The notes under the pieces: model-generated
Seen by the model: only the letters and a program-made list of their open reading frames with translations
Database searches by the model: none
Told to the model about the DNA's origin: nothing
Assembly (NCBI GenBank): GCA_028386065.3
Contig: JAKUCV010001034.1
Coordinates: 30,381 to 94,380 of the forward strand
Direction of reading: 5' to 3'
Origin: Turnera subulata
Lineage: Eukaryota; Streptophyta; Magnoliopsida; Malpighiales; Passifloraceae
Length of the DNA stretch: 64,000 nt
Shown here: positions 22,519-33,422 of the stretch, one piece after another
Position numbering within the stretch: position 1 is the first letter of the stretch
Layout of the letters: every line of letters begins with the position of its first letter
Made by a program: the position numbers and the translations under genes

Positions 22519-22911
22519 CTTTGCTGCTCACTCAAACAGAACAGCAAAGGAAGAAGAAGAAGAAGAAGAAATAGGAGAATGGAAGAATTCCTTTTTCTCT
22601 TTATTTCTTTTCCTTTTAAGCTTAGCTCTCTGTATCTAAAACGGTAGGTTTTATTAGGTTTGGTATTTGATTAGGATCATGTGAGTGTGTGTGTGTGTAT
22701 GTGTTGTGTAGGGAGAGGGAGAGAGAGTGTGCGTTCGTTCAGTGAGGAAGGCAAAGGCAAAAGGCAAAATGAGACTACCTGGGGGGACGAGTAGGAGCTG
22801 TCAGTGTAAATTCAAAGAATTCAAATTATGACCAACGTGTCCTCCTCCCTTTTCTTTTTCCCATTTTCTCTGGTCTTGTTTGTCATTTCACCTCACCCCA
22901 CCACAAACCCC

Positions 22912-22957
<46 letters not shown>

Positions 22958-25141
22958 TACCCATCTTGGGGGCCCAGAATTGGCAAATGGACCCATCTGT
23001 GTCGTTTCTTGAGTTTTTTCTCATTCTTCTGCGACCCATTTTCTCCCCCAACTTTATACTTTTTTTTTTTCAAATATTTTCCACCCAATAAAAATTTGAA
23101 CTGTCTTAGTTAATCTCGCAGGCTAAATCGGTTGTAGTGTTACGGTTTTTTAGGACTGTCATATTAATTCCTAAGTTACTCGGATTTATTGCCAAAATGT
23201 TTAGGTAGGCATGAACGGTTATGGTAACAATATGCCTAATATTGGGTGAGGAAGTTATTTTAGGTACTAGAATCTTCGGTATAAGTACACGCAGCCATCC
23301 TCACATTTTTCTTTCATTGAATGAATTTCTTTTGCTAAATTCTTTTTTTTTTTTTCTGCCCAAGAGTTTGTGTTTGTAGGTTTTTTCCATTTATCCCCCA
23401 AAATAGAAGCCAGTAGGGCGATAATCATCATCTCACGTGGATGGTATTGTCATTTCATTTCGGCCATTTTTTTCAAATTGCGAGCCCTCGGATAAAGTTG
23501 GCTTGCTTTTTTAAAAAAGGTTGAGATGATACCAGAACGAACGGTCACATTTGACGTTTGCTATGGAGTGAACAAGTTTCCTTCTTCTTTTTTTTCCCAC
23601 AAAGTAAGGAGTTTGAATGTTTGAATCCAATGTAACAGTTAACAACCAAGTCAAGTGGGCTTTCAACCCCTAAAAGTTAAAATAAGGTTGTTTAATGTTT
23701 ATTACCATAAGGCGGCCATATTGCCCATCATTGTTTAATTTATCCTTTCTTTTACTGGTGGAAAAAGGAAAATAACAAGTGGCCTAACGTTTTTGCCCAC
23801 ACCTGCTTTGGCTTGTTTGTGAATCATTCAGATTTTACGTTAAAACTCCTACTCCTCCAATAATGGTTTCTTTCTCTTAAAATTTAAAATGATAGTAATT
23901 AGCTAGTCCCTGATAGTCGTGCAATGAAAGGGCAATTCGCTTAAGCAACTACTTAACACCTAAATATATATGAATTGGATTAGCCATCCTAACTACTGAT
24001 TTTGCATGTAATCCTACGATATATGAATTGCCAAATCTGTGTTTTCTTTTTCTGACTTCGCATATTAAAACCAGTTCGTTAGTGTGAGTGGGGGATGAGA
24101 AAATAGACTAGCAACGTCAAGAGTAAAAACCAACAGAAATACTGTGATGCAATATTCTTTTTGATCAAATTGTAATCCTAAAATGGCACGAGAAAGAAGG
24201 CCTATAGACATTATATACAAAGACTGACATAGAGGTACACATGATGCACATGTATGCTATTTATGTTCTATTTTTATCCTATTTTCAGTCTTTGCCACCT
24301 TAATTAAGTGCTGTTATAAAGCACAAGAAAACCCCCATGTGATGGAGGGACCAGAAAGAGATGTTGGAACCCAAAAGGAGGGGCTTGTGATAAGATGGGA
24401 AGTGATGCTATATCATATATGGCCGACCTTCACAACTTGCCTTTTAGTGTCCTTAAATAAACTAGTTACAACTTACTTGCCAATAAGGCAATAATTATGT
24501 CAGTACAAGAATGCTGTTTTTTTTTTTTTTAATCTCCTCGACGGCCAATAGATAACAATTCAAATGTCATCAGTATGCAGGACGGTACAGAATAAACTAC
24601 CATCTTAAGTTGGATCCTGTTTGATTTTTCTGGATTTGCAGGAATGAGAATGTGATACAAATCAGCAAATGGGTATTAGCTCTGTAATTAAGGAGAAAAG
24701 TCACACTAAAATGACCCAAATTTGAAATCCACAATCCAATCTATTAATGGTAGATATTTTGCTGTGATTATAAGTACTCTTACAGAGCATGTGTATGCTC
24801 TACAAGTATGAACTCTTACTAACAACAGATAATTAACAAAAACAATGCATCAAAAATTTTATCATGGGATTCCCTAAGTTTGATGTTAATAAAATATTTT
24901 GAGAGTTCACTCTTTCTAATTTAAAGTTTATCTATTTCTTCAATTGGGTTTCCTTTTTCCTCTCTTAGGATTTATCATTTTGTTTATTTATCGTATATTA
25001 TTTAGGAAATAAATATGTGCATTCAATATATATACTTAAATAATTTAATTATTCCTAATATAAATAAATTTAAGATCAACTAATCAAACTGGGAATTCCC
25101 ACCAATCACCATAATATTTCTCGCTAGTGGATGGTGTAACT
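22519..25141. other. Upstream flank of fimbrin and AT-rich intergenic DNA
   Basis: The fimbrin 5' leader (minus strand) contains a TTC-repeat (GAA at about 22552-22571 on the plus strand). A GT-rich then GA-rich tract lies at about 22684-22730. A 45-nt poly-C run follows at 22913-22957. From 23100 on the DNA is AT-rich with no supported gene. Confidence 0.6.
22913..22957. repeat. 45-nt poly-C / poly-G run
   Basis: An uninterrupted run of 45 C about 400 bp upstream of the fimbrin start codon; the fimbrin sense strand carries G. The proline-rich ORFs over it are artefacts of the run. Its true length is uncertain because such tracts are hard to sequence. Confidence 0.85.
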
Positions 25142-25151
25142 GAAACATAAC

Positions 25152-26523
25152 GGATTAATAGTATACTTGATCCCCGCACTATTTCAAATTCGTCAATTGT
25201 ATACTCTGATTTTTTTTTCCCATAAACTATATACATGTACTTTTAATTTTGTGTCAATTGTGTACCTCGGTCAGCATTTTGATGACATGGAGTACTGCCC
25301 TTCAATGTTACATAGCAATTTAGTCCCTGAACTTTTAAATTAATCATATAAGTCCTTTATTAGTATATAATCTACTCCATATATTTTTTTATTATTTAAA
25401 ACTTAATCCATAGTGTTATATGTAATTATTAATTATGTAATATTTGATTCCCAAATTATATTTAATGTATAATAATATTTATATCACAATTATAAGTATA
25501 TAATTTTTTTTACAATAAGTTTTGTAATACATAACTAGTTATATTTATTAATTAATGTGTATATATTACCTAATGATAAGAATTATTCAATTATATTACT
25601 TAATTACATATCACTTAAATTTCTATTGAATGATTTCAAATTTAAAAAACATGTTTTATTTTATTAATTTTGACAATTTTGGAATTTAAAATTTGAAAAA
25701 TAATACAAAAAACATGTTTTAAAATATCACTTAAATTTCTATTGAATGATTTCAAATTTAAAAAACATGTTTTATTTTAATTACATATCACTTAAATTTC
25801 TATTGAATGATTTCAAATTTAAAAAACATGTTTTATTTTATTAATTTTGACAATTTTGGAATTTAAAATTTGAAAAATAATACAAAAATGGGTATCACTA
25901 ACCATGTATCATAGTAATACAATGATATTTTAATGTCCCAACAACTACTAGCACTTGAAAAGTTAGAAATTAATTTTAGGCAAATAAAAATAACAAATAT
26001 GTCTACTGTTAAATTAAATTGTATAGGAACATTATTAAATTTGGCATAATTAACTAAAAATAATAATTTATTTTTATTTTTATTAGTATGAGAGCATCTT
26101 TATAAGAATTTTAAATTTTTTTATTTTCTTTTAGTGATTAATTATAATTTAGTAGAATAATTAGAATTAATTATACATAAGCAATAATTATAACATCAAG
26201 TATTGCACAAGTAATAATTATATAGTTAACTAAGAATTTAAATAAAAGTATGATCGTCCAAAAAAAAGGGATTTAATTGAATATAAATAAAAATTTTGAG
26301 GGCTTAATTGTATAATTTATAAAGGACCTATATGATTAAAATTAAAATTTAGGTTGAAAATTGACACACACCATGGGCGGACAGCATGTCACATCATCAA
26401 AATACTGCCCAAGGTACACAATTGACAGAAAATTCAAAAGTCCGGGTATATAAAGGACAAAAAAATTGGGGTATACAATTGACGAATTTGAAACAATAAG
26501 GGTACCAAATATACTATTAACCC
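25152..26523. mobile_element. Non-autonomous Mutator-like element, 1372 bp
   Basis: Terminal inverted repeats of about 140 bp. The left end starts GGATTAATAGTATACTTG and the right end, reversed, starts GGGTTAATAGTATATTTG. Both continue through TTTCAAATTCGTCAATTGTA and GTCAATTGTGTACCT. The flanks are GAAACATAAC (25142-25151) and GAATCATAAC (26524-26533), a 10-bp duplication with one mismatch. The interior is very AT-rich with no transposase and contains the repeats at 25600-25888. Confidence 0.83.
25600..25888. repeat. Direct repeats inside the Mutator-like element
   Basis: A ~55-bp segment (TATCACTTAAATTTCTATTG onward) occurs three times, near 25609, 25725 and 25786. A second segment (TTAATTTTGACAATTTTGG onward) occurs twice. 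This A-B-A-A-B pattern suggests internal duplication by slippage or unequal exchange. Confidence 0.8.
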
Positions 26524-26533
26524 GAATCATAAC

Positions 26534-26876
26534 TAACTTCGGTAACATTGGCTTATATGTCATTACAATATGCCAAATGTGCACAAAATTATCAAGACTA
26601 ATCTTCATCCCATAAATAGGCCACTGTAATGTCGGCGCATGTATATATTTGTTGCTTCATAAGAGACTCAAATTTCTTCCGTTAAACGTACAAAAATCAA
26701 CTTCTAGTATTTTCTCGCGCACTTCATAAATTTTGAGCCGTATCGGGCTGCTTATACCGATTGCGGAGCTTCATTTGCTTCGTTTTTTTTTTCTTTTGTA
26801 AGAAATGTGATCTTGCCAATACCGCGGGGATTTTTTTTTTTGTTTTGGATACAGAAGGGAGGAATTACTCATTACG
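26534..26876. other. Short unassigned spacer
   Basis: Between the Mutator-like element and LTR A. It has T-rich tracts near 26785 and 26830 and nothing recognisable. Confidence 0.4.
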
Positions 26877-29093
26877 TGTAATAGCCCGGGTAAAAATTTG
26901 TATTTTTATCGGGACTGTAAAAGTCGTTATACAGTGATTTACCTTTGAATTTAATCTTAGGTAATTAATTCAAGGTAAATCGGGCATCGTTTTTCGAAAC
27001 TGAGGTTTTTCCCGCGCTCGGGATTTTTCTGTGGATTTTCCGGACCAAAGTTGGTATTTTTCGGGTCCCAGAATCCTCAGGAAAATCAGGTTAACCGCGA
27101 CGGAGCAGACCAGAAATATAACTAAGTAGGTATATCAGTTATTTTCTGGTCCGGACTGGACTCGCCCTATATGCAGCTAAACCTGCATAATTGAGCTCAA
27201 TTATGTAGGCGGCTGATACACGGCTATAAAGGAAGCAGAGGAGAAGAAAAGAGAAGAAGAAAGAGAGAAAAGAAGAGAGGAAAAAAAAAAAGAGAGAGAG
27301 AGAAAGGAAAGATAAAGGAAAAAGAAAAGAAAAAGAAAAAAAAAAGCACAGAAAATAGAGAGGAAGAGAGAAAAGAAAAAAAAAACAAGAAACGAGAAAA
27401 AAAAGAAGAAAATAGGACGAATATAGAAGGAAAAAAAAAAAGAACAGTTACCACCTTCTCCTTCCCGGTCACTGTTCACGGGAAGACGATCCGCGCCGCT
27501 TCTCGACACACCGCCGCCACCTTGACCTTCTCCTCACCGTCGCCGACCGAACGGCGCTGCCCCCGAGCTCTTCCGCAGCCGGACGCTCCTGCAGGAGCCG
27601 TTGACCCGGCAGAGAACCCGCAGATCTACCTCCCCCGCGCTTGCCGCCTCTTGCCGACGACGCAGCGCCGCCCTTCCACCGCTCCTCGCGTCGCCTCTTG
27701 TCTGCGCATGCCTTCCCTCGCGTTGTTGCGCTGTCGCCGCCTCTGAACCCGCGTAAGGTAAGGCCGGGTTGCATCGACCCGTTTCTCCTGGGTCCGGGTC
27801 GCGACCTTCCCTGGGTTGCACAGTCCGGATTTTTTAATATATATATATATATATATATGTATTTATAATTTCTGGAAACCTAATTAAATTCTGGAATATA
27901 TATATATTTATTTTGAGAAAATTATGGTGAGTTTAATTCTGGTATTTTGAGAAAAATATATAATTACTTTGATATATAATTGTTTGGAAAAGTATTTTAC
28001 CTTTGGGAAATATATATATGTATATTTATAAATTCGCATTTATTTTCAGAAAATAATTTTGTATGATTAATTTTTCTGGAAATATGGTTTTCTAAAGATA
28101 ATAATATTTGGAAATTATATTTTGGCAAGTAATATATTTTATGGAAATAATTTTGGGAAAAATACATATATATGATATAATTTCCAGAAAAATTATGTTG
28201 TTTATTATTTTGGAAAAAGTATATTATTTTATGAAATATTTTGATTTAATGGCTTTGGAAATATATTTTTGTAACCTTTTGACATCGGGCAGTTCCCCGA
28301 GGAATCGGCTTTGGACCGGTTGATGTTTTCAGAGTTGAGTAATCGGCTAAGGTGAGGATGGATTTCCTTTGATATGTGCCTATATTACTCGGTTGTTGTG
28401 TTTGATGATTGTTGTATTGTTGAGTGTTGCATTTGTTGTTGTTTGATTCGGGATGTTTATCCAGTGCCTTGATTGATTTTGGGATGTTTATCCCCATGAT
28501 TTGATTTTGGGATGTTTATCCCCGTGCATTGAGTTTTGGGATGTTTATCCCTGTGTCTTTTTGGTATAAAGAATAATGGATTAAATAATAAAATGTGATA
28601 AGGATGTCGATCCTTGGTTTTGGATTGGGATGTTTATCCCGGTGTTTTGGTTAGGGATGTTGATCCCTGAGATTTTGTTTTTGGATGATGATGATATAAT
28701 TGTCACGTGGTAAGTAGAGGTACGACCGGATGGTTAGAGACTGTTTTGTGGTGGCCATGATCTGGGTTACTTGTGATGGGCATGTTGATGCCGGTTTGAT
28801 TGGGATGTTGATCCCTGAGATTTGTTATTGGGATGTTGATCCCGGGTTCTTTTGATCTGGCACCAGGAACAGGTTGATAACCTGGTACGACCCTTGCTTA
28901 TCCGTGATGGGGCCCGGGAAGATAAAATTGGAAATTGGTTTGTTTAAGTCTTTTTGGTCTTGGACCAGTTTTAGGTCGAGTTTTTGGATTGGTATATTTT
29001 GGCTGTTATGCCTATTTTCGACCTTGAGTATTTTATAGTGTTGCATATTGACTGTCTATCCATGATTGTACTTAAATGTACGGTGAGCACTTC
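26877..29093 (+). repeat. LTR A (3'-truncated)
   Basis: Starts TGTAATAGCCCGGG and matches LTR C from its first base, with two deletions of about 180-200 bp relative to C (near 27955 and 28273). A TATA box (CTATAAAGG near 27224) precedes a purine-rich leader. A cluster of GGGATGTT(T/G)ATCCC palindromes lies at 28448-28860. Compared with LTR B, about 350 bp of the LTR 3' end are missing, and a 19-nt insertion occurs near 29062-29080. Confidence 0.88.
28448..28860 (+). repeat. Array of short palindromes GGGATGTTNATCCC in LTR A
   Basis: About nine copies of a 14-bp near-palindrome (GGGAT, four-base loop, ATCCC), many spaced 28-30 bp apart, some with compensating changes such as AGGATGTCGATCCT. 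The same motif recurs in LTR C (37090-37310) and, on the opposite strand, in LTR B (about 30560-30930). Confidence 0.8.
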
Positions 29094-29164
29094 TTCACTC
29101 CCATGGAAGTGCCGGTGTCTATCCGTGATTGTACTTAAATGTACCGGTGTCTATCCATATTTTC
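29057..29164. other. Patchwork junction between LTR A and gene copy 1
   Basis: The junction holds two copies of a ~26-nt segment (TCTATCC(A/G)TGATTGTACTT onward, at 29057 and 29118), a short piece resembling the 227-aa gene (CACTCCCATGGAAG at about 29096-29109) and short repeats of GGTGTCTATCC. Such templated fragments are typical of repair by template switching. Confidence 0.65.
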
Positions 29165-29707
29165 GAACTCTACTCGTCCAGATTCTTCGTCACTCCTATG
29201 GAAGAGATGTTCTTCCTAGAGGACCATGGCACTCTGAGGACCTCCTTCTACAGCTCGGCCAACTCCGTCATGTTTTTCATTTCTGAAAGACTTCAGGAGT
29301 TCAACCTAGAGTCCACTTGCCATTTCCTGGACCAAGGCACCTACTATCAGCTCTCGATGACGGCCCAAAGCATGCCCAGAGTCACTCGGTTGCCCGTAAC
29401 TTGGCCAAAGGCCCGACTACTGGTGTGGAACTGCAGAGGAGTTGCTAGGCGTTCCCAGGAGTTCTCGCGTACCCTGAGGGACCTGAAGAACCAGTACAAG
29501 CCAAACATGGTTCTTCTCACAGAGACCCAGTGGCAACCTGAAGACGATCACGGTCTCATCCCACTCCGGTTCCTTCAAGCAAACCGGTTCGAGCTTCCTG
29601 GCCAGAACAACACAGGTGGCATGTGGTTCTCGTGGAGCGACAGCATCACGGTCAACATCAACAATAACCCCAACAGCTTCAGGGTCAACGTCGTTTCGAG
29701 AAGATGA
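29165..29707 (+). pseudogene. Truncated copy 1 of the 227-aa retrotransposon gene
   Basis: Matches residues 48-227 of the intact minus-strand gene at 32880-33563, with no indel and no stop over 180 codons, ending in TGA where the other copy has TAA. The N-terminal 47 residues and the promoter are lost at the junction with LTR A. It carries the partial LINE-type endonuclease segment LLVWNCRG...LLTET. My codon count against copy 2 is 66 differing codons, 42 of them synonymous. It was therefore a constrained gene before being truncated. Confidence 0.85.
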
Positions 29708-29845
29708 ATGTATTTTTATTTTTATAAAATATCAATGTAATTTTAATGTTTGTAACATTAATGTTAGCAATATTAATAATATTTATATTTTCGCTTATTT
29801 ATAGCATCATTAGCTCTTATGTGTATGTTCTGCGACAGCTGGCGT
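29165..29845 (+). repeat. Left arm of a long inverted repeat (gene copy 1 with 3' flank)
   Basis: Inverted relative to 32762-33422. The arms cover the coding region and an AT-rich 3' flank, and both end at the same motif, GCTGGCG on the left and CGCCAGC on the right. The coding parts align without gaps; the 3' flanks have indels. The spacer between the arms (29846-32761) is LTR B with its leader. Confidence 0.85.
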
Positions 29846-29978
29846 CCCTTGACTGGATCCATAATGCACTAACTAAAATGATATAAAATAATAAATAAAT
29901 GGAGCGAACTATGCAAACAAGGACAACAAACACACAAGGACTGCCCAACAAGACCTAACGCCCGCTCCGCTACCAAAA
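29846..29978 (-). other. Primer-binding region, leader and possible gag start of the LTR B element
   Basis: Read on the minus strand, LTR B is followed by TTTTGGTAGCGGAGCGGGCG, resembling the sequence after the first chromovirus LTR at 4795, then a leader of about 116 nt and ATG at 29862-29860 with codons MDPVKGR. The sequence then switches to the inverted-repeat arm. It looks like the 5' end of a retroelement whose gag-pol has been replaced by the antisense gene module. Confidence 0.6.
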
Positions 29979-32761
29979 TGAAATGCCCCGACCCGTATTT
30001 ACCGGACACAGTAAACACGTGCTGGAACTGTGACGACCTGACCAAATAAACCCCAGCATACAGTGTATACAACAGAAACTCGGGCTCAACAGCCCAAAAT
30101 AAAAACATCAAAAACATCATAACCGGCCCAATGGCCCAACAATAGCAAAAGTAGCACAGCGCAAGACTTAATAACTCACAAAGACACTGTATGCGACACA
30201 TGATGCAAACTATGGATCCGAGTCCTGTCCAAGGGATAACGTCGCAGCCTGTCTGGAATGCATCAAACCTGTACCACAAATAACTCATCCTACGGGATGA
30301 AAGCCCGCAGGTGAGGGGTAAGTCCGAAGTGCTCACCGACGAAGGATAGACAATCAATATGCAACACTATAATTACTCAAGGTCAAAAACAAGCATAACA
30401 ACCAAACCAAAAGACAAGACCCAAAACCGGTCCAAGACCAAAAAGACTCAAATAAAAATCCAATTTCCAATTTTATCTTTCTGGGCCCCGTCGCGGATAA
30501 GCTAGAGGTCAGACCTGGTCATCAACATATTCCGGGTGCCAGACCAAATCCAAGAGAACCCAGGGATCGACATCCCAAAAATACGAACCCAGGGATAGAC
30601 ATCCCAAAAATAATCACGGGATAGACATCCCAAGCATAGACATGCTTATCACAAGTAACCCAGGTCACGGCCACCACGAAACAGTCTCAAACCATTGAGT
30701 CGTACCACTACTTACCACGTGACAATTATATTATCATCATCAAAATCAAATCACAGGGATCAACATCCCTAACCAAAATACCGGGATAGACATCCCAATC
30801 CCAAAATCAAGGATCGATATCCTTATCACAATTTATTATTTAATCCATTATACTTATTCCAAAAGACACAACAATAGACATCCAAAAACAACTAGGACAC
30901 TGGGATAAACATCCCGAACCAAACCACAGCAAATGCAACATCCAACAATGCAATAATCATCAAAACATAATAACCGAGTAATACAGGCACCTATTGAAGG
31001 AAATCCATCCTCACCTTAGCCGATTACTCGACTCCGGAGACAATGACCGGTCCCAAGCCGGCTCCTTGGGAAACTGCCCGATATCCGAACCTATACAACA
31101 AAACAATATATATACATAAATGCACATAATCGGTATGCTATGATGCCAAAACTGCGAAATAACCCATCCCGGTTACATATCTTTTATTATTTCCATTTAC
31201 CGAAAATATTATACCGTACGTATATCCGAATATAATTTCGGTACCATACTTTAATTAAAACTCTTTTCAAAATATTTTCATAAATTAATTATATTTTTCC
31301 CAAAATATAATCACCATAATTCCCAGAAAAATAATAACGTATTTATAATTTTCAGAAAATATATATAGTATTTATCCTTTTCTAAATATATATAATAATA
31401 TTTTCCAACACAAAATATAACTACCTTTAATTTTCAAAGTACATATATATATATATATACAACCATAATTTTCCAGGAAAAACAATATATATATATAAAA
31501 TTTCTAGGAATTATTTTCATGGTGTATATATATTTTTCCAAATAATATTAGTTTTTCTCCAAAACATAACTTAATTATTTATCAAAGTATATATATTTAT
31601 ATTATCCTCAAAATACCAGAATTAAACTAGCCATAATTTTCTCAAAGTAAATATATATTTTTTCTTAAAATTAAATACCAGAATATGAATAAATATATAT
31701 ATTTTTTTTTTAAAATTAAAACGGACAGGGCCATGAATAGTGCAGCCCAGACCAAGGCAGCAGGCCCGAACACAGGCCCACGCCCAGCCTGGCCCAACAC
31801 CCATTCGGCCCAACCCACACATAAGCCCACAATCCAAACCCAGAACTATGCGACCCGACCAGAAGATACGGGTCGTCGCAAACCCGTGCTCACCTTGGCG
31901 GGTTGCAGCAACGGCAAGGGCGGCGAGAGCGCGAGGAAGGAAAGCGAACGAGGCAGGGCGTGCGACGGATGAAGGCGACGTGAAGGAGGCCGGAAAACTG
32001 GGTGCGGCGGCGCTGGAGCAGATGCATGCGCGGAGGAAGACGAATCCGCGGGTTTCGCTGCGGGTCAACGGCGCTCGGCGGTGCGTCTCGCAGCGGGGAC
32101 GGGAGGAAAGGGCTGAGGGAGGTCGGCGACGTCACGGGGAAGGCCATGGCGGCGATGGTGAGTCGAGAAGCGGCGCGGAACGCTTCGTCGTGTACAGTAA
32201 CCCGAGAGGGGGTGACGATGAACAGTCCCTCTCTTTTTTTTCCATTTTCCCCATTTTCTTATTTTCTTTCTTTTCTTTTCTGATTTCTTTTTTTTTCTGT
32301 ATTTCTTTTTTTCTTTTCTTTTTTTTCTTTTCTTCTACTCTTTTTTTTTTTTCGTTTTTTCCTTTTTTTTCCTTTTTTTTTTTTTTTTTTTTTTTCTTTT
32401 TTTTTTTTNTTCTCCTGCTTTCTTCTTCTTTTTATAGAACGTGAAATACTGTGAAACCTGTGAACTTCAATAATGCAGCTTGTCTGCATTATGGAGCGAG
32501 TCCGGTCCGGACCAGAAAATAACTGATACCCCCTTAGTTATTTTCCGGTGTGATTTTTCTGAGGATTTCGGGACCCGAAAAATACCAACTTAGGCCCGAA
32601 AAATTCACGAAAAAATCGCGAGCGCGGAAAAACCCTCGGTTATGAAAAACGATATTCGATTTACCTTGAACTAATTACCCATGATTAATTCATTCGGTAA
32701 ATCACAGTAAAAGACTTTTACAGTCCCGGTAAAAATCCAAATTTTTACCCGGGCTGTTACA
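29979..32761 (-). repeat. LTR B (complete, minus orientation)
   Basis: Read on the minus strand it runs from TGTAACAGCCCGGG to CGGGGCATTTCA, 2783 bp. It shares its start, GC-rich leader region and palindrome clusters with LTRs A and C but is clearly more diverged. It contains a long pyrimidine tract at 32230-32430 with one undetermined base at 32409. It also defines the 3' portion that A and C have lost. Confidence 0.88.
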
Positions 32762-33422
32762 CGCCAGCTTGCCACAGAACATTTACATAAGAGGTAATTG
32801 ATGCCATAAACATACAGAAATATAGATATTATTAATATTACTGATATTATTATTACATTATTATTATTATTAAAATTATTTATCTTCTTGGTACAACGTT
32901 GACCATGAAGCTATTAGGGTCATTGGTAATATTGACCCTGATGCTATCATTCCACGAGAACCACATACTGCCCGAGTTGTTCTGGCTAGGAAGCTCGAAC
33001 CGGTTTACTAGAGGGAACCGAAGTGGGATGACACCGTGATTATCTTCAGGCTGCCACTGGGTCTCCGTTAACAGTACCATGTTAGGCTTGTACTGGTTCT
33101 TCAGATCTCTCAGGGTACGCACGAACTCCTGGGAACGCCTAGCGATTCCTCTGCAGTTCCACACCAGTAGTCGGGCCTTTGGCCAAGTTGGTGGTAACCG
33201 AGTTACTCTAGGCATGCTCTGGGCAGTCATCGAAAGCTGGTAGTAGGTACCTTGATCCAGGAATTGGCAAGTGGGCTCTAGGTTGAATTCCTGAAGTCTT
33301 TCAGAAATGAAAAACAAGACGGAATTGGCCGAGCCATAAAAGGAAGTTCTCAAGGTGCTTTGATCCTCTAGGAAGAACGTCTCTTCCATGGGAGTGACAA
33401 AGAACCTGGAGGAGTACAGTTC
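32762..33422 (-). repeat. Right arm of the long inverted repeat (3' flank and part of copy 2)
   Basis: Inverted partner of 29165-29845. It begins CGCCAGCTTGCCACAGAAC directly at the first base of LTR B and runs through an ATT-rich 3' flank into the 227-aa gene. Confidence 0.85.

Noticed and set aside
22828..23113. Proline-rich ORFs
   Set aside because: Created by the 45-nt poly-C run; no support as genes.
27201..27509. Phe/Ser-rich minus-strand ORFs (also 35511-35783, 32259-32489, 33676-33963)
   Set aside because: They are translations of purine- or pyrimidine-rich tracts in the LTRs and spacer; low complexity, no domain, no conserved start.
27469..27821. GC-rich overlapping ORFs on both strands near the LTR leader (also 35743-36104 and 31622-32147)
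   Set aside because: They fall in the GC-rich leader of LTRs A, C and B, are open on both strands, and lose their frame between LTR copies.
29869..30357. 162-aa minus-strand ORF in LTR B
   Set aside because: Lies in the non-coding 3' part of the LTR and its leader; no domain, and the region is absent from LTRs A and C so conservation cannot be tested.
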